Below are positions 37,107 through 42,289 of a DNA stretch of 42,649 nucleotides, piece by piece. Below the pieces are notes generated by a model that saw only the letters and a list, made by a program, of their open reading frames with translations, was not told the DNA's origin and ran no database searches. The position numbers and the translations under genes were made by a program. The stretch's first letter is position 1. The number at the start of each line of letters is the position of its first letter. Source of the DNA: a virus; the IMG/VR virus record IMGVR_UViG_3300020473_000052, positions 1 through 42,649 of that record. One strand, written 5' to 3'.

Positions 37107-37839
37107 GTCCTACACGAACACGAGGATCGCACCAGATTTCAAAACCTGCTTCTTTCGCATCTAAACAGAACGAGACGTCTTCGCCACACATATCCTGAAC
37201 TTCACCAGATTCAAAGACTTGCATCTTTGGAGCGAACCAAGGGTATGGAAGACCTTCGTGCTCAAATACTCCTTTCTTAATAAGTAACCATCCGAATCCT
37301 GCGTAGTCGACAGTAAATGGTTTCTTTCTTTTCGAGATGCTTTCGATGGTTTCGTGATTCATAACGCCCCCATTAGATCTAAAGTCATCTTCTTCCATCC
37401 AGTGTGCAACCGAGGTGGTTTTGCCGTCCTCAGTACAATACCAACCAGACGCTATGTCCTTATCCATAAGAACAATCTGCCAGAACTTCTCTGTGTTAAA
37501 CACAATGTCGCTATCAATCCATAACTGATAATCATAGTTTAACTTACCGTCCCAAGGTAACTGATCAGGTCCCCGAAGAACATTAGCACCTAAGCACTTG
37601 CATCGTGCAAAGTTGACCATTGATGAGTAATCCTGTGAGATTTGGATACTTGCTCCACTTTGAACCAGATCAAAACATAGCTGTACAAAACTCTTCAAAA
37701 ATGCATATGATACTCCTCTACCAGGTAAGCAGAATACAACTGTCTTACCTTTCACCATCTCCCTTGCTTTATCATAGTCAAAATCTGGTTCTTTTTTGAC
37801 AACGGGAGATTTAGCTTTAACTGTAAATCCTTTCGCCAT
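37084..37839 (-). CDS. GT-A type glycosyltransferase
   Basis: 251 residues. The clearest mark is QLWIDSDIVFN with a D109-x-D111 motif that would hold the metal-nucleotide-sugar in GT-A enzymes. Upstream, TVVFCLPGRGVSYAFLKSFV fits the first strand and helix of the fold; downstream, AGFGWLLIKKGVFE and the CGEDVSFCLDAKEAGFEIW segment (E-D near residue 220) fit the acceptor and catalytic part. A near-late promoter (TATAAATT) and a hairpin precede it. In cyanophages such enzymes are common and may glycosylate virion proteins or modify a host surface; the target here is unknown. Its G+C looks higher than in the oxygenase genes just upstream. Confidence 0.82.
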   Translation of the reverse strand: MAKGFTVKAKSPVVKKEPDFDYDKAREMVKGKTVVFCLPGRGVSYAFLKSFVQLCFDLVQSGASIQISQDYSSMVNFARCKCLGANVLRGPDQLPWDGKLNYDYQLWIDSDIVFNTEKFWQIVLMDKDIASGWYCTEDGKTTSVAHWMEEDDFRSNGGVMNHETIESISKRKKPFTVDYAGFGWLLIKKGVFEHEGLPYPWFAPKMQVFESGEVQDMCGEDVSFCLDAKEAGFEIWCDPRVRVGHEKTRVI

Positions 37840-37842
37840 AAC

Positions 37843-37873
37843 TTAGTGTAATTACCTTCACATATTACACTAA
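37843..37873 (-). promoter_or_regulatory. perfect 10-bp hairpin before the glycosyltransferase
   Basis: TTAGTGTAAT and ATTACACTAA form an exact 10-bp stem with an 11-base loop in the 40-base gap between the oxygenase-like gene and the glycosyltransferase. Read on the minus strand, the loop holds GAAGG, a possible ribosome-binding site. It could be an attenuator or terminator, or a protein operator. Confidence 0.65.
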
Positions 37874-37879
37874 TTTATA
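37872..37879 (-). promoter_or_regulatory. candidate late promoter TATAAATT
   Basis: Seven of eight bases match TATAAATA on the minus strand, immediately after the TAG stop of the upstream gene and 33 bases before the glycosyltransferase ATG. The spacing is like that of the three exact late promoters in this window. Confidence 0.5.
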
Positions 37880-38416
37880 CTATTTGTCAATGATGATCAT
37901 ACTCTGATCTACAAAATCAAAGTTTAGATTAATAGAGATTATTGTTTTTCTTTTACCTATTAATGGTGCAGAACGATGTATTATATTCGATGGAAAGGTA
38001 ACAATATCTCCTTCATTCATATCTAACTGTACAATCTGCTTGTTTTTTCTATCATAAAACTCTGTACTACTCTGACTATTCTCCAATTCTAAGTTATAGA
38101 CAAAAGAAACATTAGAATGTGGATGTATATGCCAACCGTGTGTATCCTTCTTTATATACTGCTGATACCAACAAGATTCTACTTCACTATCTTCCATACA
38201 ATAATAATTTAATAACTCATTAAAGTATTCCTGTGCATTCTCTGCAAATAGCATATAATACTCAGGGGCAATATCTCTGTCCGAAAAGAAATCAGTTCTA
38301 TCAATATGATCTAAGGATGCAATATATTTCTTTCCGTGAATATCATTTTTAATGATATCTAATAACTTATCCTTAATTAAACTATGTGTTTTTAATTGAT
38401 ACTTCCAGATATCCAT
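37880..38416 (-). CDS. 2OG-Fe(II) oxygenase-like protein (HxHxH type)
   Basis: 178 residues. The motif GWHIHPHSNVSFVYNLE (H96, H98, H100) followed by GDIVTFPSNIIHRSAP (H147) and GKRKTIISINLNFDF (R156) fits the phage/cyanobacterial 2OG-Fe(II) oxygenase group in which the first ligands are H-x-H and the last strand ends in N-F. It is the third gene of a leftward unit, starting at the final base of the upstream oxygenase-like gene. Target unknown. The low G+C and unlike neighbours suggest acquisition separate from the glycosyltransferase. Confidence 0.75.
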   Translation of the reverse strand: MDIWKYQLKTHSLIKDKLLDIIKNDIHGKKYIASLDHIDRTDFFSDRDIAPEYYMLFAENAQEYFNELLNYYCMEDSEVESCWYQQYIKKDTHGWHIHPHSNVSFVYNLELENSQSSTEFYDRKNKQIVQLDMNEGDIVTFPSNIIHRSAPLIGKRKTIISINLNFDFVDQSMIIIDK

Positions 38417-38973
38417 TAGAAATAATTGACTGCTAATACTATTCTCTTACAAGTATCAGTACAAGTTGTACTGTGATGAGGTATACTACCATCATGTAAT
38501 AATATTCTATTTGCTACACTCTCTACCTTATTACCATCACTGAATATACCTTCTTCACTAAATCTTTCTTCTGGAGTAAACGAATCATTCTGTACCCAAT
38601 CATCATTAATCATACCAGTATAACCATTATTCGTATTCATATAGAGTAATGCTGCATTATGTGGATAATCATAATCTATATGGGGTTTATGTTTAATTAT
38701 CTTTCCTTGATTCATATACATTATTGCTCTTGCTCTGAGTACTGCTTTGACATCTAATGAATTAAACAATGGAAAGAGTTCATAATAAAAATCATCCTCT
38801 ATCTTACAGTTGTTATAAAAACTACTAATAAAATAAAACTGCTCACTATTTGGATCATCTTCAAGTGTTGCTACTCTTTCTTGAAGCGACCATCTAAAAC
38901 TTCCACTATACAATATTGCTCTGTTTAAGTGATCAAAGTACTCTTGATCTAAAGCATCATCAATAACTTGCAT
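38416..38973 (-). CDS. 2OG-Fe(II) oxygenase, prolyl-4-hydroxylase-like
   Basis: 185 residues with the classic layout: KPHIDYDYPHNAALLYMN (H98-x-D100 ligands), then NRILLHDGSIPHHST (distal His at 166 or 167) and CKRIVLAVNYF (R177, the 2-oxoglutarate-binding Arg). This is a double-stranded beta-helix dioxygenase of the prolyl hydroxylase type, as found widely in T4-like cyanophages. It overlaps the preceding small ORF by 14 bases and the next gene by one base (TAATG). Substrate is not determinable from sequence. Confidence 0.85.
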   Translation of the reverse strand: MQVIDDALDQEYFDHLNRAILYSGSFRWSLQERVATLEDDPNSEQFYFISSFYNNCKIEDDFYYELFPLFNSLDVKAVLRARAIMYMNQGKIIKHKPHIDYDYPHNAALLYMNTNNGYTGMINDDWVQNDSFTPEERFSEEGIFSDGNKVESVANRILLHDGSIPHHSTTCTDTCKRIVLAVNYF

Positions 38974-39130
38974 CAGCTAATATACTACTATCAAATACAA
39001 TCGACTCATAACTAAGTTCTTCTTTATAATACGAATGATATAACCTTCCCCATATAAGATCAAACTCTGATTGATCCAAATCTTTAAACAATACCTCTCC
39101 TCTTAAGTATATGTGAAAGGTATTAGGCAT
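38960..39130 (-). CDS. 56-residue conserved-type small protein (MPNTFH)
   Basis: Chosen start is the ATG at 39130, giving MPNTFHIYLRGEVLFKDLDQ. An in-frame ATG at 39157 would add nine residues but lies well inside the preceding gene, and I remember related cyanophage proteins as beginning near MPNT. The protein continues FDLIWGRLYHSYYKEELSYE and ends ILADASY. Function unknown. It overlaps the preceding 56-residue gene by eight bases. Confidence 0.72.
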   Translation of the reverse strand: MPNTFHIYLRGEVLFKDLDQSEFDLIWGRLYHSYYKEELSYESIVFDSSILADASY

Positions 39131-39293
39131 CTTCTGTAATAATAAGTTCTTCACCATCTGTCTTAAAATTTACTTCCGTATCTTCAAACCATCCTTGATC
39201 ATTTACTACCCATTCAGGTATTCTAACAAAATATTCACCAGATACTGTATCGACTTCTATGGGGCGTTTATCTTCTGGGTTATTTTTTAGCAT
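39123..39293 (-). CDS. 56-residue acidic hypothetical protein
   Basis: A short ORF: MLKNNPEDKRPIEVDTVSGE, then YFVRIPEWVVNDQGWFED and an acidic end (ELIITEDA). Not recognised. It is the first gene of a unit that runs through the oxygenases. A TTGCAA-17-TATAAT promoter lies at 39314-39342, 21 bases upstream, which supports it as a real gene. It overlaps the next gene by eight bases. Confidence 0.7.
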   Translation of the reverse strand: MLKNNPEDKRPIEVDTVSGEYFVRIPEWVVNDQGWFEDTEVNFKTDGEELIITEDA

Positions 39294-39313
39294 TACAAGT
39301 ATTTTCTTTTTGC

Positions 39314-39342
39314 ATTATATATCAATTGCGAATCTTTTGCAA
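39314..39342 (-). promoter_or_regulatory. sigma70-like promoter for the oxygenase unit
   Basis: On the minus strand TTGCAA (39337-39342), a 17-base spacer and an exact TATAAT (39314-39319). Host-type promoters like this suit early or middle transcription, in contrast with the late promoters to the left. Confidence 0.7.
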
Positions 39343-39512
39343 GTGCGACCTTATAGGCATTTTTTAACAGCGAAAAAAAATTTGGATTGCTTCTAATATT
39401 GTTCTCGCTTTCGTAACACTTTGTAGGTTAGGGTCTCTATACTTTTTTATAACGGGGCACGGGGCGGCAACCCCCAACACGGGGGCACTGCCGATACACG
39501 AACGACTACCCC
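39343..39512. other. gap between early and accessory modules
   Basis: No ORF I can support. It contains a G/C-rich stretch (CGGGGCACGGGGCGG at about 39453-39467) and the hairpin at 39466-39492, standing out from the AT-rich DNA to the left. Confidence 0.6.
39466..39492 (-). terminator. strong GC hairpin after the 61-residue gene
   Basis: CCCCC-AACAC-GGGGG with an outer GGCA/TGCC pair, 21 bases after the stop codon at 39513. The 3' side has no U-tract, so it may be a terminator that needs a factor, or a structured 3' end that separates the early region from the oxygenase unit. Confidence 0.6.
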
Positions 39513-39698
39513 TTAACGCACATCACCCAACGCAGTTGCTACAGTGTTAGCGGTGATACCATTATTAGAAGCACAACGCACTCTGCTGCTGCCTCCCTTA
39601 ATCTGATTCACCCACTTATTAGTCTTTGCACCGTGTGCAGTTCTAAGGCGGGTCACCTTCCATACTCTTCCATTCAGTTCAACAGTTGAAGATGTCAT
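39513..39698 (-). CDS. 61-residue hypothetical early protein
   Basis: Opens MTSSTVELNGRVWKVTRLRT and ends TANTVATALGDVR; basic, no recognised family. The start is supported by AAAGG five bases upstream of the ATG and by a TATAAT box at 39722-39727. It is the leftmost early cassette and, unlike the others, its stop is not followed by the ACTGGCACAC repeat. Confidence 0.65.
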   Translation of the reverse strand: MTSSTVELNGRVWKVTRLRTAHGAKTNKWVNQIKGGSSRVRCASNNGITANTVATALGDVR

Positions 39699-39721
39699 AA
39701 TGCCTTTGTGTGTATGTTAAT

Positions 39722-39757
39722 ATTATAAACCCCTCACCCCACGAATGGGGCAAGGGT
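39722..39757 (-). terminator. terminator fused to a -10 box
   Basis: On the minus strand: a CCCT..CCCCA-TTCG-TGGGG..AGGG stem with a stable TTCG tetraloop, followed by GGGGTTTATAAT. The T-rich end of the terminator of the 39770 gene is also the TATAAT -10 box (39722-39727) of the 39698 gene. Confidence 0.75.
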
Positions 39758-39769
39758 GGACCAGTTTGT

Positions 39770-39952
39770 TTACTGGCATCTATCCTCAAACATTTGCTGT
39801 GCCTTACGCTCTATTGCAACTAATGTGCCCGATTCTTGCCTCCAGCATAACTCATTTAATTCATCATCAGTTAACTGGTTATGAACACGGAACTCTTCCC
39901 ACGCTTGATCGTGGCATACTTCCATTAGTGCTTCGTGATTTGCAGTGCTCAT
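39770..39952 (-). CDS. 60-residue acidic hypothetical early protein
   Basis: Sequence opens MSTANHEALMEVCHDQAWEE, is acidic and helical in appearance, and ends MFEDRCQ. No family recognised. TATAAT is at 39978-39983 and the stop codon lies inside a variant of the repeated hairpin (CCAGTTTGTTTACTGG). The opposite-strand ORF over this area is a shadow. Confidence 0.65.
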   Translation of the reverse strand: MSTANHEALMEVCHDQAWEEFRVHNQLTDDELNELCWRQESGTLVAIERKAQQMFEDRCQ

Positions 39953-39977
39953 TTGAATGGTTGCTTATTACTCTCTT

Positions 39978-39983
39978 ATTATA
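39978..39983 (-). promoter_or_regulatory. TATAAT box for the 60-residue gene
   Basis: Exact TATAAT, followed by AAGAGAGTAATAAG. A closely similar TATAAGAGAGTAAA follows the -10 box of the gene at 41627-41884, so part of the untranslated leader is shared. No clear -35 box. Confidence 0.6.
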
Positions 39984-39989
39984 AGCAAT

Positions 39990-40011
39990 AAAAAACCCCC
40001 TGTGAAGGGGG
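39990..40011 (-). terminator. rho-independent terminator after the three-ORF unit
   Basis: CCCCC-TTCACA-GGGGG stem followed by TTTTTTATT on the minus strand, 12 bases after the stop at 40023. The most textbook terminator in the window. Confidence 0.85.
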
Positions 40012-40022
40012 TGTGTGCCAGT

Positions 40023-40163
40023 TTAGTAATCGGATAGAATTGAAATTCTTCTCAGAGGTTGGGCGTATGCTTTCCTATGATGTCCGTCAATCAATACTAA
40101 CTGTTGCTGTCTACGCTCATTCTCTTTGAGTGCTGCGTAGATTTCATCTGTTAGAGGTTGCAT
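40023..40163 (-). CDS. 46-residue basic hypothetical protein
   Basis: MQPLTDEIYAALKENERRQQ, then LVLIDGHHRKAYAQPLRRIS to LSDY. No recognised family. It is the last of three small ORFs separated by one and three bases, and its stop is followed by ACTGGCACAC and a good terminator, which supports it as real. No strong Shine-Dalgarno; it may depend on coupled translation. Confidence 0.55.
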   Translation of the reverse strand: MQPLTDEIYAALKENERRQQQLVLIDGHHRKAYAQPLRRISILSDY

Positions 40164-40164
40164 T

Positions 40165-40299
40165 TTAAAAAAGGCAGGTAGTGGTGAATAGTATTATACT
40201 AAGGATTGCAAGAGCGTTTCTCTCTTCTCTCACATCTTTAACACTTTGTAATGCGTCAAAGATCTGTGCCTTAGTGTTTTTCAAAGTGACTTGAGTCAT
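40165..40299 (-). CDS. 44-residue protein with hydrophobic C-terminus
   Basis: MTQVTLKNTKAQIFDALQSV, then a charged segment and a hydrophobic end (LAILSIILFTTTCLF) long enough for a short transmembrane helix. Middle gene of the three-ORF unit, three bases after the previous stop. No recognised family and no clear ribosome-binding site, so it is less certain. Confidence 0.45.
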   Translation of the reverse strand: MTQVTLKNTKAQIFDALQSVKDVREERNALAILSIILFTTTCLF

Positions 40300-40302
40300 T
40301 TG

Positions 40303-40440
40303 TTAGAAATCGTTTTTAGAATTCAGAAAAGATTCAAGATCCTGCTTTGTCTCTTCCGTGAGTGATTCGGAAATGGCATCCTCCATGAGTGCTTCGATAG
40401 CATCATCTGTGAGGTAGTCGTCAAAGCGGTTGAAAGTCAT
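40303..40440 (-). CDS. 45-residue acidic hypothetical protein
   Basis: MTFNRFDDYLTDDAIEALME, then DAISESLTEETKQDLESFL. Strongly acidic and helical, and reminiscent of small cyanophage ORFs, but with no named family. First gene of the three-ORF unit, with TATTAT at 40462-40467 and AAAGA before the ATG. Confidence 0.6.
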   Translation of the reverse strand: MTFNRFDDYLTDDAIEALMEDAISESLTEETKQDLESFLNSKNDF

Positions 40441-40461
40441 TGATCTTTGTCTGATAGGTTA

Positions 40462-40487
40462 ATAATAGCACCTGAGAGAGCAGGTGC
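40462..40487 (-). terminator. hairpin fused to a -10 box
   Basis: GCACCTG-CTCTCT-CAGGTGC, an exact 7-bp stem (40468-40487), runs directly into TATTATTAACC, giving the TATTAT -10 box (40462-40467) of the next unit. It follows the stop codon and repeat at 40496-40508. Confidence 0.7.
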
Positions 40488-40505
40488 AACTCATGGTGTG
40501 CCAGT

Positions 40506-40736
40506 TTAGTTACTGGTTAGATTATCAAAGAAGTCCTGTGGCAATATCTTAGCATTAACCCCGTCTAACCATTTGTTGATGTGGCGACTGGTGGTTACGC
40601 TCCACTTACGCTCTGTTCTGTAATACTCATAGTCTGGAGTCCTAGCAGCGACAGGCGTGTTGTAAGAAAAGAAAACTTGGTGTCCGTCGGCAAGGTTAAT
40701 CTGAGTTTGATTAGTGCCGAGTTTGAGGAGTTGCAT
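40506..40736 (-). CDS. 76-residue conserved-type small protein (DUF8033-like)
   Basis: The start at 40736 is preferred over a TTG at 40760 because AAAGGA lies seven bases before the ATG. Sequence: MQLLKLGTNQTQINLADGHQ, VFFSYNTPVAARTPDYEYYR, then a WSVTTSRHINKWLDG segment and FFDNLTSN. The L-G-T-N-Q-T-Q...V-F-F-S-Y-x-T-P-V-A and H-I-N-K-W-L pattern recalls a small domain of cyanobacterial and cyanophage proteins that I know as DUF8033; I am moderately sure of that name. Function unknown. TACAAT at 40765-40770 is the likely -10 box. Confidence 0.75.
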   Translation of the reverse strand: MQLLKLGTNQTQINLADGHQVFFSYNTPVAARTPDYEYYRTERKWSVTTSRHINKWLDGVNAKILPQDFFDNLTSN

Positions 40737-40764
40737 TGATGAATCCTTTGTTGTGAACAATTTA

Positions 40765-40798
40765 ATTGTAGCAGTTTTGAGGGGGTCTGCTAACCCCA
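40765..40798 (-). terminator. GGGGT/ACCCC hairpin and TACAAT box
   Basis: A 5-bp GGGGT-TAGCAG-ACCCC stem (about 40782-40797) after the nuclease-like gene, followed by the TACAAT -10 box at 40765-40770 for the next gene. No U-tract, so termination is uncertain. Confidence 0.5.
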
Positions 40799-40807
40799 GT
40801 GTGCCAG

Positions 40808-41311
40808 TTAAAGAACCTGCACACCGTACTGATGTATTTCCTTCTGAGATATGGTAATACCTATTCGGGGGTCTTTGGCATTGCCTGACCTCTTCTTAGG
40901 GTATTGCTTCTTTGCCTTTGGCAATGCGATTTTAAGCACATCCAGGCAATGTAACCTCCACACCTCCGCAATTTTTCCTCCCACATACCGTGCATAGTAG
41001 TGATGAGTGTATTTGCCTATCTTATCCTCTATGAGGTATCTCTCCTGCTCTTCCCATGTGTCTTGGACTGAGATGCCATTGTATGTGGCATTAATTGATT
41101 TGGCAATAGTGCTTTTATACTCACACCCTCCCTCTTCGTCAAAGGCATCTGCTCCAGAGTAGTCATCTGCAATGCGATGCCCCAAAATACCTGCCATATG
41201 AATCTCACGGGAACGGGCATAACTGAAAGGATCGCCCCACCCCTGATCTGCACACAGGGTATAGAGTTGCTCATAGAGGTTTTGATACTGAATTTCTGGT
41301 GTGGTGTTCAT
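40808..41311 (-). CDS. putative PD-(D/E)XK-like nuclease
   Basis: 167 residues. At residues 53-66 the sequence SGADAFDEEGGCEYKST has a D55...E64-x-K66 arrangement, and E36 in SREIHMAGIL could be the helix Glu of the PD-(D/E)XK nuclease fold. Further on are ATYNGISVQDTWEEQE and YTHHYYARYVGGKIAEVWRL, which resembles the sheet of restriction-type endonucleases. The protein ends YGVQVL. This is a motif-level assignment only. Such an enzyme early in infection could cut host or rival DNA, or act in recombination. GGA lies directly next to the ATG (unusually close), with TATAAT at 41338-41343. Confidence 0.6.
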   Translation of the reverse strand: MNTTPEIQYQNLYEQLYTLCADQGWGDPFSYARSREIHMAGILGHRIADDYSGADAFDEEGGCEYKSTIAKSINATYNGISVQDTWEEQERYLIEDKIGKYTHHYYARYVGGKIAEVWRLHCLDVLKIALPKAKKQYPKKRSGNAKDPRIGITISQKEIHQYGVQVL

Positions 41312-41337
41312 TCCTTTAGGTTGAAACTTATAAGACT

Positions 41338-41372
41338 ATTATAAACCCCCACCCCAGAGAATAGGGTGAGGG
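41338..41372 (-). terminator. 9-bp terminator fused to a TATAAT box
   Basis: CCCTCACCC pairs with GGGGTGGGG (one G-U pair) across 41347-41372, followed on the minus strand by GGGGGTTTATAAT, so the U-tract is again the -10 box of the next gene (41338-41343). Confidence 0.75.
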
Positions 41373-41381
41373 TGTGCCAGT

Positions 41382-41558
41382 TTAGATACTGGATGAGATG
41401 CGATCCCATACTTCAGAAAATCGAGTAGATGTGAAGTTGGTTTCCTCTTCTCCATCATACTCCTCTGCCTCCTCATCCCATTTCTCAGGGAGATCGAAGC
41501 AGTATGCTTGGCAGAAAACTTCGTTGATAATCTGAAGATCTTCTTTGGAGAGATTCAT
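41382..41558 (-). CDS. 58-residue acidic hypothetical protein
   Basis: Start taken at 41558 (MNLSKEDLQIINEVFCQAYC). An ORF from 41657 is open but would read through the terminator and end of the previous gene. The protein is very acidic in the middle (EKWDEEAEEYDGEEE) and ends FSEVWDRISSSI. No recognised family; highly acidic small early proteins can be DNA mimics, but nothing here proves that. Confidence 0.6.
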   Translation of the reverse strand: MNLSKEDLQIINEVFCQAYCFDLPEKWDEEAEEYDGEEETNFTSTRFSEVWDRISSSI

Positions 41559-41582
41559 TTCTATGATTTGTGAACTATTAAT

Positions 41583-41612
41583 ATAATAACCCCATCCAGT
41601 TAAGAATGGGGT
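41583..41612 (-). terminator. ACCCCAT/ATGGGGT hairpin with TATTAT box
   Basis: A perfect 7-bp stem (41589-41612) after the stop of the 85-residue gene, followed by TTATTATAT, whose TATTAT (41583-41588) is the likely -10 box of the 58-residue gene. Confidence 0.7.
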
Positions 41613-41626
41613 CAGAGTGTGCCAGT

Positions 41627-41884
41627 TTAAAGATTGGCACAGAAGTTGTGTACCCAATCAGGTAATCCCCATCCTCCCAAGGCAAACTCTTTGCGATGCA
41701 CAAGGCGTTGATAGATCTTTACAATCTCATTCAATTCCTCTATCTTGAGATCATCACCCTCCCAACACTCAAGGTAATCGGTGTTAGCAACATCAGGGTT
41801 TCCATCTGCAAAAGTTGGGCAACTGCAAAAATCTCCATCAGGTGAGATCCAGAAGTGCCTTCCTAAAAGTTCTGATTGAATCAT
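41627..41884 (-). CDS. 85-residue acidic hypothetical early protein
   Basis: MIQSELLGRHFWISPDGDFC, then FADGNPDVANTDYLECWEGD, a charged helix (LKIEELNEIVKIYQRLVHRK) and GGWGLPDWVHNFCANL. Cysteines at 20, 22 and further on are not in a clear metal-site pattern. No family recognised. -10 box TATTAT at 41914-41919 with the leader TATAAGAGAGTAAA; the stop is followed directly by ACTGGCACAC. Confidence 0.65.
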   Translation of the reverse strand: MIQSELLGRHFWISPDGDFCSCPTFADGNPDVANTDYLECWEGDDLKIEELNEIVKIYQRLVHRKEFALGGWGLPDWVHNFCANL

Positions 41885-42108
41885 TTAAATGTTCATTTGT
41901 GATTTACTCTCTTATAATACATCAGATTGCAGCGAATAGTCCAGAGAGTGTGCCAGTTTAATAAGTGGCATAAGACTGGTAGACTTTATGCTGTGATGAA
42001 TTATAATAAGAATAACAAAAGAGGAAGGTAGCAGAGATGTATCTGCTTGAACAATGATCGACACTCCCCCTGCAATGAATTATTATTAGTAACAAATATT
42101 AATGCCTA

Positions 42109-42132
42109 TGTGCCAGTTCATAAAGTGGCACA
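42109..42132. repeat. perfect TGTGCCA/TGGCACA inverted repeat
   Basis: TGTGCCA and TGGCACA flank a 10-base loop. It is the most complete hairpin form of the repeat family and is not at the end of a recognisable gene. Confidence 0.7.
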
Positions 42133-42139
42133 ACCTATG

Positions 42140-42168
42140 TTGACAATTCTCATGAGAAATCGTTATAG
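42140..42168 (+). promoter_or_regulatory. candidate plus-strand promoter with operator-like palindrome
   Basis: TTGACA (42140-42145), a 17-base spacer and TTATAG (42163-42168). The spacer contains the perfect palindrome TTCTCATGAGAA (42147-42158), well placed for a repressor. No plus-strand gene follows that I can support. Confidence 0.4.
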
Positions 42169-42289
42169 GATATGATTAAGTGATAAGACCTGTGTCAGTC
42201 TTGCAACTGTCACATATGCTGTGCCACATGCATAACCTACACATATGTGGGTGCAATGTATGTGTGCATATGCTATGATGTGTTATGCC

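Larger units (their letters stand above)
39758..42120 (-). repeat. eight copies of the stop-codon element TAAACTGGCACAC
   Basis: On the plus strand the element is GTGTGCCAGTTTA. Copies: 39758 (degenerate, GGACCAGTTT), 40013-40025, 40496-40508, 40799-40810, 41372-41384, 41617-41629, 41948-41960 and 42108-42120. In five gene ends (40023, 40506, 40808, 41382, 41627) the stop codon is part of, or touches, the element. Most copies are followed by a partial inverted copy (CCAGT...ACTGG or TGCCA...TGGCA), so the stop codon sits in the loop of a potential hairpin. Confidence 0.85.
41885..42289. other. 405-base gap without a supported gene
   Basis: No ORF with a plausible start. It holds -10-like boxes (TATTAT at 41914-41919; TATAAT at 42000-42005), two free-standing copies of the repeat element as good hairpins (41951-41970 and 42109-42132), a plus-strand promoter candidate at 42140, and a run of CATATG/TGCATATG words at 42180-42290. 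Short RNAs ending in the repeat hairpin are possible. Confidence 0.6.

Noticed and set aside
41029-41274. 81-residue minus-strand ORF inside the nuclease-like gene
   Set aside because: Wholly within 40808-41311 in another frame, with no independent start signals and less natural composition.
41559-41657. N-terminal extension of the 58-residue protein
   Set aside because: The longer frame would cross the preceding gene end, the repeat element and the terminator, and its residues look like translated non-coding DNA.
42120-42158. 11-codon ORF ending at the free repeat copy
   Set aside because: ATG...TGA just before ACTGGCAC fits the cassette pattern but is too short to support as a gene; it may only reflect the structure of the element.
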